A stretch of DNA of 24,263 bases. Origin: Caldifarciminota bacterium 4484_18 (GTDB lineage Bacteria; Hydrothermota; UBA3073; NMUJ01). Under the pieces are notes generated by a model, which worked only from the letters and a program-made list of their open reading frames with translations, was not told where the DNA came from and made no database searches. Within the stretch, counting starts at the first letter, position 1. Each line of letters begins with the position of its first letter. Of this stretch, positions 1 to 7,183 are shown one piece after another. The position numbers were made by a program, and so were the translations under genes. The DNA lies in assembly GCA_002256535.1 (NCBI GenBank), contig NMUJ01000006.1, positions 1 through 24,263 of the forward strand. Direction: 5' to 3'.

Positions 1-692
1 TTCGCTATCGTACCACCCGTATCTATTATATCGTCAACAATCAACACCTCCTTACCCTCCACATCACCTATCACATTCATCACCTCCACCATATTAGGTG
101 CAGGTCGCCACTTATCCACAATCGCTATAGGTAAGCCACCCAACGCCCTACCTACATGCCTTGCTTTACGTGTACCACCCACATCAGGTGCAACCACCAC
201 CGTGTTGCTAAGCTCTAATATCGAGTTATCCTTAAAATGCTGTACTATCACATACGTAGATAACAGGTGATCCAACGGCACATTAAAATACCCCTGAATC
301 TGATCCGCATGCAAATCCAACGTCAACACCCTATCCGCACCCGCTGTAGTTAACAGATCTGCCACCAACTTCGCCGATATAGGTACACGTGGCTCATCCT
401 TCTTATCCTGCCTACCATACCCATAATACGGTATAACCGCCGTTATTCTCTGTGCCGATGCCCTCTTCGCTGCATCAATAATCAACAGCAGCTCCATCAA
501 GTTATCCGCCGGCGGCTGTGTCGACTGTATCACAAACACATCTGCCCCCCGTATGTTTTCCTCAAACTTCACAAATATCTCGCCATCCGCAAAATTCCTA
601 ATCGTAAGCTTACCTAATCCACACCCCACCGCCTTCGCTATACGTTCGCTAAGCTCCAAATTACCACGTCCACTGAATAGTTTCAACTCCAT
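1..692 (-). CDS. prs: ribose-phosphate pyrophosphokinase (PRPP synthetase), 3' end outside window
   Basis: Cytoplasmic enzyme making PRPP from ribose-5-phosphate and ATP for nucleotide, His and Trp synthesis. Reading the complement from the ATG at 692 gives an open frame of 230 codons to the window edge, so the C-terminus is missing. It begins MELKLFSGRGN, then the family landmarks follow in order: NFADGEIFVKFEENIRG, VIQSTQPPADNLMELLL, the ATP-loop PYYGYGRQDKK, the metal-binding DLHADQIQGYF, VVVAPDVGGTRKAR, and the PRPP-binding loop VLIVDDIIDTGGT near the edge. The start is preceded by a G-rich GGGGGTAGG very close to the ATG, an SD-like element with short spacing. It is divergent from the FemAB-like gene, with back-to-back promoters. 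The identity is certain from the motifs; only the end is unseen. Confidence 0.97.
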   Translation of the reverse strand, partial: MELKLFSGRGNLELSERIAKAVGCGLGKLTIRNFADGEIFVKFEENIRGADVFVIQSTQPPADNLMELLLIIDAAKRASAQRITAVIPYYGYGRQDKKDEPRVPISAKLVADLLTTAGADRVLTLDLHADQIQGYFNVPLDHLLSTYVIVQHFKDNSILELSNTVVVAPDVGGTRKARHVGRALGGLPIAIVDKWRPAPNMVEVMNVIGDVEGKEVLIVDDIIDTGGTIA

Positions 693-735
693 CCTACCCC
701 CAATCTTTCAACCCCAAATAATTCTATCATCCCCT

Positions 736-764
736 ATAAAATATGCACCCCTTTTATCCGTCAA
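736..764 (-). promoter_or_regulatory. predicted prs promoter
   Basis: On the minus strand TTGACG (759-764) serves as a -35. The -10 is TTTTAT (736-741) at a 17-base spacing, or TATTTT (738-743) at 15. This would start transcription about 40 bases before the prs ATG. The ileS promoter region has a similar GCATATTTTA string at its -10. The call rests on consensus resemblance only. Confidence 0.5.
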
Positions 765-769
765 TCAGC

Positions 770-796
770 TTCACATCCCCAATTTAAGCTTATCTT
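770..796 (+). promoter_or_regulatory. predicted promoter for FemAB-like gene, probably leaderless
   Basis: TTCACA (770-775) and TATCTT (791-796) are separated by 15 bases. The -10 ends six bases before the ATG at 803, so transcription would begin at or next to the start codon. No Shine-Dalgarno sequence is present. The -35 lies five bases from the -35 of the divergent prs promoter, so the two may compete for polymerase. Confidence 0.45.
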
Positions 797-802
797 AATT
801 AA

Positions 803-1759
803 ATGTCACGCTACACACTTCAACCCATAGATACCACCACCTGGGACACCTTAGTGGAAAATTCGCCTCATAGCACCATATTCCACACCTCCTGGTGGCT
901 ATCCGCTACGGGGTTCGATTTCCACCCGCTTGGTGTATTCAAAGGCACCCAATTAGTTGCCGGCATACCACTTACCTTTTATCACAAATTTGGCCTCAAA
1001 TTATTGATACATCCACCACTCACCCCATACCTTGGCCCACTTTTTATATCTACCTCATCCAAATACGTTGAACATAAATCCACTGAACTCGCCATACTTA
1101 CACTCATCGCAACCCATCTATCTCGTATATCACCTTTCATAATACAGCGGTTCGTCCCACATTTTGACAACATCTTACCCTTCATCCAGCACAGCTACTC
1201 ACCATACATCACTTACACCTACATACTCAAACTCAACTCCCCCCACCTACTAACTAACCTACGTACCACACGTCGCAACGATATCACCTACGCCAAATCC
1301 CATGGCCTTACAGTCACCCACGGCACCCTATCTGATCTACTCTCACTCTATACCCACACCATGCAACGCCGTTCGCACCCACCTTACATTCATCACCTAC
1401 GTCGTTATTACGAGCACGCCCACTCACGTGGCTCCGCTACCATCTTCACCACTTATGATCGCCATAACGTACCTCAAAGTGTCGCCCTAATAGTTTGGGA
1501 TCACCACCGTGCCTATTACTTAGCAGGTGGCTTCTCACCCCTCTCCGTGAGGGGTGCCACCTCCCTATTACTTTGGGAATGTATCCAATTCTGTCAACAC
1601 CATGGCCTATCTGAATTCGACTTCGAAGGCTCCATGATACCCACCATCGAGCGTTTCTTCCGCTCATTTGGCGGTACCCTCACCCCTATATTTGGCATAC
1701 AGAAGCTACGCCCGCCACTCAACCTACTATGGAGTATCAAACATAAACTCCACCACTGA
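803..1759 (+). CDS. FemAB-like / Acetyltransf_6-type GNAT protein
   Basis: A 318-residue cytoplasmic protein with the two-lobed FemAB-like acyl-transfer layout. The N-terminal lobe has the typical opening LVENSPHSTIFHTSWWL and GVFKGTQLVAGIPLTF. In the middle sits the Arg-rich LRTTRRNDITYAKSHG, and the C-terminal lobe has ALIVWDHHRAYYLAGGFS and FDFEGSMIPTIERFFRSFGG. Relatives transfer amino acids or acyl groups to peptidoglycan precursors or surface glycans; the exact substrate cannot be read from sequence. Residue composition is distorted by the strand bias, with many His, Pro, Thr and Ser, and the coding stretch 1201-1260 contains no G. It has no Shine-Dalgarno and probably a leaderless mRNA. 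It converges on lspA. The family is well supported, the specific role is not. Confidence 0.8.
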   Translation: MSRYTLQPIDTTTWDTLVENSPHSTIFHTSWWLSATGFDFHPLGVFKGTQLVAGIPLTFYHKFGLKLLIHPPLTPYLGPLFISTSSKYVEHKSTELAILTLIATHLSRISPFIIQRFVPHFDNILPFIQHSYSPYITYTYILKLNSPHLLTNLRTTRRNDITYAKSHGLTVTHGTLSDLLSLYTHTMQRRSHPPYIHHLRRYYEHAHSRGSATIFTTYDRHNVPQSVALIVWDHHRAYYLAGGFSPLSVRGATSLLLWECIQFCQHHGLSEFDFEGSMIPTIERFFRSFGGTLTPIFGIQKLRPPLNLLWSIKHKLHH

Positions 1760-1765
1760 ACAAAC

Positions 1766-1796
1766 AGCGGGTTGAGCTATATGATGTCATCCCGCT
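1766..1796. terminator. inverted repeat between convergent femAB-like gene and lspA
   Basis: AGCGGG (1766-1771) and CCCGCT (1791-1796) form a 6-bp GC-rich stem with a 19-base loop. It lies in the 35-base gap after the plus-strand stop and includes two bases of the lspA stop codon. There is no T-tract on either side. It is a possible weak bidirectional terminator; a stem this short can occur by chance. Confidence 0.3.
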
Positions 1797-2253
1797 ATGG
1801 GCTATGTTTTTTACCCCCAAATACTATTTTAACCCCCAACACCACCATCCCAATAACCACTGCCGTATCTGCTACGTTGAATGTTGGCCACCTCCACCTA
1901 CTCACCCCAATATCTATGAAATCCACCACCCCCACCCCTTTATACATGATACGATCGATCAAGTTCCCTATCGCCCCCCCTATTATAAGTGTACTCTCCC
2001 AGTGGAAATTACGTATCACCCAAAAATATAGTATCACACCTATAACCACCACCATCACCGGTATAAGTAACACCCCCGGCATTTTCACACCAAACACCGC
2101 ATATGGGTTATGCACATACTGTAGACGTATGAAATCACCAACCACCCTAACCGGTCTGTAAGGTACAAGCCATCTAACCACCAGCTGCTTCGTGAGCTGA
2201 TCCACACCCACCACCCCTACCAAGACTATCCACCATCTCCATCTTCCACGCAT
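1795..2253 (-). CDS. lspA: lipoprotein signal peptidase (signal peptidase II)
   Basis: Inner-membrane aspartyl protease that removes signal peptides from diacylated prolipoproteins. The ORF of about 152 residues has four hydrophobic segments, starting with WWIVLVGVVGVDQLTKQLVV, which carries the conserved D-Q-x-T-K. NPYAVFG is a variant of the usual N-x-G-A-A-F-G box. Both catalytic aspartates are present, in GNLIDRI and FNVADTAVV, with VVDFIDIG between them. It follows ileS, a very common ileS-lspA pairing. The ATG at 2253 overlaps the ileS stop by one base (TGATG); a GTG one codon earlier (2256) is an alternative start with a 4-base overlap. I prefer the ATG because other genes here use the same TAATG/TGATG junction. 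Confidence 0.95.
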   Translation of the reverse strand: MRGRWRWWIVLVGVVGVDQLTKQLVVRWLVPYRPVRVVGDFIRLQYVHNPYAVFGVKMPGVLLIPVMVVVIGVILYFWVIRNFHWESTLIIGGAIGNLIDRIMYKGVGVVDFIDIGVSRWRWPTFNVADTAVVIGMVVLGVKIVFGGKKHSP

Positions 2254-4970
2254 CACCTACAGTAATTTTTCACAATCTCCACACACTTCGCACATAACGT
2301 CGGATACGTTTCATCCTCACCCACACTTGCCGCATGTATCCAACATCTCTCACATTTCCTATACGGTATACGTTCAGCTTTCACCCACACCAACTCACCT
2401 GGGCTACCCACCTTCTCATCACTTATCACAACCTCCGATACAATAAAGAAAGCCGCCAACTCATTCTCATACTTGAGAAGTATCTTCTTAATCTCCTCAC
2501 GTGCCCAAATTACCACCCTCGCCTCTAATGAATTACCTATAAGTTTACCCCTACGTAGCTGCTCCAACACAGGTAGCACATCCTCACGCACCCTCTCCAG
2601 TAGCTCCCACTCACGTGCCAACTTTTTATCCACATATTTATCGTTCACCTCTGGCATGCTCTCCAACTGCACACTCTCGCTGCCGGGTTTGAAGTACCCC
2701 CATGCCTCTTCCGCCGTAAACGGCATTATCGGTGCTATAAGTCGCACAATCACCCCCATTATCTCATATAACGCAGTTTGTGCACTCCTACGTTCAACCG
2801 ACTCTTTCCCATACGTGTATAACCTATCTTTCAATACATCCAAATACAACCGCGACAGATACACAATAAAGTTGTGGTAGTGATATATCACTTTATAGAA
2901 CGCATAATCCTCATACCCACGTCGTACTTTATCGATCACCTCCTGCAACTTATGCAACATGTATCTATCGATCGCCATCATCCTCTCATATTCAATTTTG
3001 TCCCTTTCGTAATCAAAATCGTACAGATTACCCAGTATGTATCGAAACACATTCCTTATCTTCCTGTAGTCCTGCGCCACCTGTGCCACTTTCTCCTCAT
3101 CGAACGCCACATCCTGCGTATAGTCAACACTCGCCAGGTATAACCTCAATATATCTGCACCCCACTTATTCCATACCTCACGTGGTGTCACCACATTACC
3201 CAGATGTTTCGACATCTTCCGATAGTTCTTATCCAATATCAACCCATGTGTCAACACCCCCTTAAACGGCGGTTCATCCCTCACCGCAGTCGCCAACAAC
3301 AACGAATGTTGAAACCACCCCCTATGTTGCTCAACTGCCTCCAGGTATAGATCCACAGGTATATCCAACTTCAGCGCATAGAAGCTACACGATGAATCAA
3401 ACCACACATCAAATATATCCTCCTCCTTTGCAAATTCACGGCTACCACATTTCATGCATTCAAACTCACCTAACTCTTCGGGTTCTACATCAAACCACGC
3501 CTCGCTACCTTTTTGTTCAACCAACTTCTTCACTCTCTCCACAACCTTTGCCTCCAACAGCGGTTCACCACACTTCTTACAATAAAGTACCGGTATCGGT
3601 ATACCCCAACTCCTTTGCCGTGACAGACACCAATCCGGTCTCTCCCTTATGGTGTTATAACCACGTTCTCTACTCCATCGTGGTACCCAGCTTACCCGAT
3701 TTTCCACCATCTCCAACATCCTCGTCTTCAACCCATTATGTTCAACATCCAGAAACCATTGCGGTGTAGCCCTAAATATGAGTGGCGAATGGCACCTCCA
3801 ACAATGTGGATACGAATGCGTAATAACATCTGCCTTAACCAGTTTACCCACATCTCGTAACTTATCAATAATCTTGTCATTCGCATCAAACACATACATA
3901 CCACTGAACTCACCCACCTCCCTTGTAAACCTACCAGTTGCATCCACTGGCGACACTATTGGCAGATTGTATTCGATACCTACCAGATAGTCCTCATATC
4001 CATGTCCTGGCGCAATATGCACACATCCCGTACCTTGGTCCGTCACCACAAACGGCGCATTTATCACATACGTATCACGTATGACGAATGGATGGTATGC
4101 AAGCTTACCCTCCAGATCTTTACCCTTCACCCTCTTGATGATTTCAAACTCCCTCACCCCTATCTCATCCATCACCCGCTTAAGTGCCGGTTCTGCCAGT
4201 ATCCACACCCCTTCACCATGCTTAACATACACATACATTGCATCCGGATGTAGTGCTATAGCCACGTTACCCATCAACGTCCATGGTGTAGTAGTCCACA
4301 CCAAAAATGCTGCCTCCTCACCCTGCACATCAAACAACAGGTACACCGATGGTGACGTATGTTCCTCGTATTCGATTTCTGCCTCCGCTAATGCTGTCTG
4401 GCACCTCGTACACCAATGTACTGGCCGTTTAGCTCTATAGATATAACCACCTTCTATCAACTTCTGAAATACCTCCAACGTCCTCGCTTCGTACTTTGGG
4501 TCCATCGTTAGATACGGATGTTCCCAATCACCCACCACTCCCAACCTTATGAACCCGTCCTTCTGTAGGTTCACATATTTCAACGCGTACTGTTCACAAG
4601 CATGTCGTATTTCACGCTTACTCATCCTCTTGGCCTTATCACCCAACTCCTGTATCACCCTATATTCAATCGGCATACCATGACAATCCCATCCCGGTAC
4701 AAACGGTGTCACATAACCTGTCATATTTCGATACCTTATGATTATATCCTTAAGCGTTTTATTAAGCGCATGCCCAATATGTAAATCACCATCCGCATAA
4801 GGTGGCCCATCATGTAGTACAAATACCCCCTTTACATCCTTACGATTCAACATCTTCTCATATAACTTTATTTTTGCCCACTTCTCAAGTATTTTAGGCT
4901 CCTTCTCAACAAGGTTAGCCCTCATCGAAAATCCCGTCCGCGGTAGGTTGAGCGTCTCTTTATAGTCCAT
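2253..4970 (-). CDS. ileS: isoleucyl-tRNA synthetase
   Basis: Class I synthetase charging tRNA-Ile, about 905 residues, the usual bacterial length. The catalytic signatures are HIGH in DGDLHIGHALNKTLKD and the KMSKS-type loop RKMSKHLGNVV, with His in place of the final Ser. The editing (CP1) domain is present (VWTTTPWTLMGNVAI). Cys pairs in CTRCQ, CKKCG and CMKCG precede the KMSKS region, and the C-terminal zinc-binding Cys set CERCW...CAKC closes the protein. The start is set at 4970 (MDYKETLNLPRTGF) because AGGAGGTG sits just before it; the longer frame from 4988 would translate through that site. It is followed by lspA with a one-base overlap. The leader is too short for a T-box. Confidence 0.97.
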   Translation of the reverse strand: MDYKETLNLPRTGFSMRANLVEKEPKILEKWAKIKLYEKMLNRKDVKGVFVLHDGPPYADGDLHIGHALNKTLKDIIIRYRNMTGYVTPFVPGWDCHGMPIEYRVIQELGDKAKRMSKREIRHACEQYALKYVNLQKDGFIRLGVVGDWEHPYLTMDPKYEARTLEVFQKLIEGGYIYRAKRPVHWCTRCQTALAEAEIEYEEHTSPSVYLLFDVQGEEAAFLVWTTTPWTLMGNVAIALHPDAMYVYVKHGEGVWILAEPALKRVMDEIGVREFEIIKRVKGKDLEGKLAYHPFVIRDTYVINAPFVVTDQGTGCVHIAPGHGYEDYLVGIEYNLPIVSPVDATGRFTREVGEFSGMYVFDANDKIIDKLRDVGKLVKADVITHSYPHCWRCHSPLIFRATPQWFLDVEHNGLKTRMLEMVENRVSWVPRWSRERGYNTIRERPDWCLSRQRSWGIPIPVLYCKKCGEPLLEAKVVERVKKLVEQKGSEAWFDVEPEELGEFECMKCGSREFAKEEDIFDVWFDSSCSFYALKLDIPVDLYLEAVEQHRGWFQHSLLLATAVRDEPPFKGVLTHGLILDKNYRKMSKHLGNVVTPREVWNKWGADILRLYLASVDYTQDVAFDEEKVAQVAQDYRKIRNVFRYILGNLYDFDYERDKIEYERMMAIDRYMLHKLQEVIDKVRRGYEDYAFYKVIYHYHNFIVYLSRLYLDVLKDRLYTYGKESVERRSAQTALYEIMGVIVRLIAPIMPFTAEEAWGYFKPGSESVQLESMPEVNDKYVDKKLAREWELLERVREDVLPVLEQLRRGKLIGNSLEARVVIWAREEIKKILLKYENELAAFFIVSEVVISDEKVGSPGELVWVKAERIPYRKCERCWIHAASVGEDETYPTLCAKCVEIVKNYCR

Positions 4971-4972
4971 TT

Positions 4973-4980
4973 CACCTCCT
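4973..4980 (-). promoter_or_regulatory. ribosome binding site deciding the ileS start
   Basis: AGGAGGTG on the minus strand ends two bases before the ATG at 4970. It lies inside the longer open frame that begins at 4988, which argues that the six extra N-terminal residues of that frame are not translated. Confidence 0.75.
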
Positions 4981-5001
4981 AATTTCATACACCGATAGTT
5001 T

Positions 5002-5028
5002 AAAATATGCCCAAACCCACAGGGTCAA
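5002..5028 (-). promoter_or_regulatory. predicted ileS promoter
   Basis: Minus-strand TTGACC (5023-5028) with TATTTT (5002-5007) at 15-base spacing; TTTTAA at 17 is an alternative. The predicted start lies about 25 bases before the ileS ATG, leaving no room for a T-box leader. The -35 is identical to that proposed for the tRNA-Thr promoter. Confidence 0.45.
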
Positions 5029-5103
5029 GTAAATGTAACATTTATCTCGTTTGTCGGGTTGATTCGCCAATTTAACCTATTTGGTCAGCTTGCCGGTTAC
5101 ATG

Positions 5104-5131
5104 TTGACATCCCATCACCTTATCCTATATT
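5104..5131 (+). promoter_or_regulatory. metK promoter, near-consensus sigma70 type
   Basis: TTGACA (5104-5109) and TATATT (5126-5131) are separated by 16 bases; the -35 is a perfect consensus match and the -10 matches five of six. Transcription should start near 5138, giving a leader of roughly 17 bases that contains only the Shine-Dalgarno. This is the best promoter in the window. Confidence 0.75.
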
Positions 5132-5141
5132 AATTGCCATC

Positions 5142-5148
5142 AAGGAGG
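5142..5148 (+). promoter_or_regulatory. ribosome binding site deciding the metK start
   Basis: AAGGAGG six bases before the ATG at 5155. It rules out the upstream in-frame start at 5134, which lies immediately after the -10 element and before the expected transcription start. Confidence 0.8.
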
Positions 5149-5154
5149 CATCTC

Positions 5155-6297
5155 ATGAAACGCTTCTTAACTTCCGAATCCGTCGCCGAGGGCCATCCCG
5201 ACAAGATCTGTGACCAGATTTCTGACGCTGTACTTGACGAGCTACTCAAACAAGACCCCCACTCCCGTGTAGCGTGCGAAACCTTCATCACCCGTGGGCT
5301 CGTCATCGTCGGTGGTGAGATCACCACCCAAGGCTACGTTGAACTTAACGACCTCGTCCGCCAAATCCTCAAAGAGATCGGTTACACAAAAGAGTTCGGC
5401 CTCGAACCCGACACTATTGGTGTACTGAACGCCATCTCACAACAATCACCTGACATCGCCCAGGGTGTAAATCGTGGTGGTGCCGGCGACCAGGGAACAA
5501 TGATCGGCTACGCAACCAACGAAACCCCCGAACGTATGCCATTACCTATAATGTTGGCACACAAGCTCATGCATAGGCTTGCCTACGTACGCAAGAATAA
5601 GATATTACCCTACCTCGGCCCTGACGGTAAAGCACAGGTCACCGTCGAATATGAAGGCAACCGCCCCCTTCACGTATCCTGCATAGTCTTATCCTTTCAA
5701 CATACTCCTGACATACTCGACGATACAGGTATGTCCATAACCGATACCGCACGTGACGAAGCCATCTCAACTATCATCAAACCCGTGCTGGGAGACTGGC
5801 TTGATGAACCCACCCGTTATTTCATTAACCCCACCGGCAAATTCGTCATCGGTGGCCCCATCTCCGACACCGGTATGACCGGTAGGAAGGTCATCGTCGA
5901 CACATATGGTAGCACAGTACCACATGGTGGCGGCGCCTTCTCCGGTAAGGATCCCACCAAAGTCGACCGCTCTGCCGCTTACATGGCACGTTACTTAGCG
6001 AAAAACATTGTCGAAGCGGGGCTAGCCGATCGTATCCTCATAAGTCTCAGCTATTCAATAGGGGTAGCCGAACCTGTCGCTATCGACGTGAATACACTCG
6101 GTACCGGCAAAATACCTGACCAACGCTTACGTGATATCATCAAGAAGCAGTTCGATCTCACCCCACGTGGTATCATCGACTACTTTGATCTACTCCGTCC
6201 CATCTATCGTCAAACTGCCTGTTGTGGCCATTTCGGGCGTCCCGAACTCCCCTGGGAGAAAACCGACGCTATCGATGTATTTCTCAAAGCTGCCTAA
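5155..6297 (+). CDS. metK: S-adenosylmethionine synthetase
   Basis: Cytoplasmic enzyme making SAM from methionine and ATP; 380 residues, matching the family. Landmarks in order are FLTSESVAEGHPDKICDQIS (ATP and metal site), the GAGDQGTMIGYATNET signature, INPTGKFVIGGPISDTG, and the phosphate-binding GGGAFSGKDPTKVDRSAAY. The C-terminus GHFGRPELPWEKTD is also typical. The start at 5155 is fixed by the strong Shine-Dalgarno. It leads a plus-strand set with sucD 12 bases downstream. Codon use is less extreme than in the FemAB-like gene, as expected for a highly expressed conserved protein. No SAM riboswitch can fit in the short leader. Confidence 0.97.
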   Translation: MKRFLTSESVAEGHPDKICDQISDAVLDELLKQDPHSRVACETFITRGLVIVGGEITTQGYVELNDLVRQILKEIGYTKEFGLEPDTIGVLNAISQQSPDIAQGVNRGGAGDQGTMIGYATNETPERMPLPIMLAHKLMHRLAYVRKNKILPYLGPDGKAQVTVEYEGNRPLHVSCIVLSFQHTPDILDDTGMSITDTARDEAISTIIKPVLGDWLDEPTRYFINPTGKFVIGGPISDTGMTGRKVIVDTYGSTVPHGGGAFSGKDPTKVDRSAAYMARYLAKNIVEAGLADRILISLSYSIGVAEPVAIDVNTLGTGKIPDQRLRDIIKKQFDLTPRGIIDYFDLLRPIYRQTACCGHFGRPELPWEKTDAIDVFLKAA

Positions 6298-6309
6298 GAA
6301 GGAGGTACA

Positions 6310-7176
6310 ATGTCAATCCTTATAGATGAATCCACCCGCGTATTAGTACAAGGTATCACAGGCCGTGACGGTTCATTTCATGCCAAACAGATGCAATCCT
6401 ATGGCACCAAAGTAGTAGGTGGTGTAACCCCCGGCAAGGGCGGTACCAAAGTCGACACCCTCCCCGTATTTGATACTGTTGCCGATGCCGTATCTGCGGT
6501 CAATCCCACCGCCACCTGCATATTTGTGCCTGCACCATTTGCTGCCGATGCAATAATAGAAGCTGCTGCCGCCAACATACCACTGATTGTGACAATAACC
6601 GAAGGTATACCTGTACATGACATGTTACGTGTGGTGCCCTACCTACGTAGTAAAGGTATCACCCTTATAGGACCCAACTCACCTGGTATCATCAGCCCCG
6701 GCAAGTGTAAGATCGGTATAATGCCAGGTCACATATTCAAACCCGGCGAAATAGGTGTATTATCACGTAGCGGTACACTTACCTACGAAATCGTACATCA
6801 CCTAACCTCCAATGCTCTGGGGCAATCCACCGTCATCGGCATAGGTGGCGACCCCATTATAGGGCTTAACTTCATCAAAGGGTTGGAGCTGTTCCAAAAC
6901 GACCCCCAAACCCGTGCAATAGTGCTCATCGGTGAAATAGGTGGTACCGACGAACAGGAAGCCGCCCACTATATCGCCAACCACATAACTAAACCTGTTG
7001 TCGCCTTCATAGCTGGCAAAACCGCACCCCCCGGCAAACGCATGGGACATGCAGGTGCCATAATTTCAGGTAGCGAAGGCACAGCCACAGAAAAGATACG
7101 TACGTTCGAGTCACATGGTATCCCCGTAGCTAACGAGCCTGAAGAAATACCTAAATTATTACAGCAACTCCTTTAG
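6310..7176 (+). CDS. sucD: succinyl-CoA synthetase alpha subunit
   Basis: The alpha subunit of succinate-CoA ligase (ADP/GDP-forming), interconverting succinyl-CoA and succinate with substrate-level phosphorylation; 288 residues, full length. The N-terminal CoA-binding Rossmann domain shows VLVQGITGRDGSFHAKQM and GGVTPGKGGT. GPNSPGIISPG and LSRSGTLTYE lie in the middle. The phosphohistidine loop is GKRMGHAGAIISG, with the active His present. AAGGAGGT (6299-6306) gives a good Shine-Dalgarno. The partner sucC is not adjacent: upstream is metK and downstream the glycosidase-SurA fusion, so the beta subunit must be encoded elsewhere. Confidence 0.95.
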   Translation: MSILIDESTRVLVQGITGRDGSFHAKQMQSYGTKVVGGVTPGKGGTKVDTLPVFDTVADAVSAVNPTATCIFVPAPFAADAIIEAAAANIPLIVTITEGIPVHDMLRVVPYLRSKGITLIGPNSPGIISPGKCKIGIMPGHIFKPGEIGVLSRSGTLTYEIVHHLTSNALGQSTVIGIGGDPIIGLNFIKGLELFQNDPQTRAIVLIGEIGGTDEQEAAHYIANHITKPVVAFIAGKTAPPGKRMGHAGAIISGSEGTATEKIRTFESHGIPVANEPEEIPKLLQQLL

Positions 7177-7183
7177 CCACCCT

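Noticed and set aside
553..798. 81-residue plus-strand ORF
   Set aside because: It is antisense to prs and its promoter region; its low-complexity Ser/Pro/Leu composition is what the C-rich strand gives in a shadow frame.
4971..5000. T-box leader before ileS
   Set aside because: The predicted promoter lies about 25 bases before the start codon, too little room for a T-box fold, and no conserved T-box core string is visible.
5132..5154. SAM riboswitch before metK
   Set aside because: The strong promoter at 5104-5131 leaves a leader of about 17 bases, holding only the ribosome site.
5134..5157. Longer metK start at 5134
   Set aside because: It lies right behind the -10 element, before the expected transcription start, and the ribosome site points to 5155.
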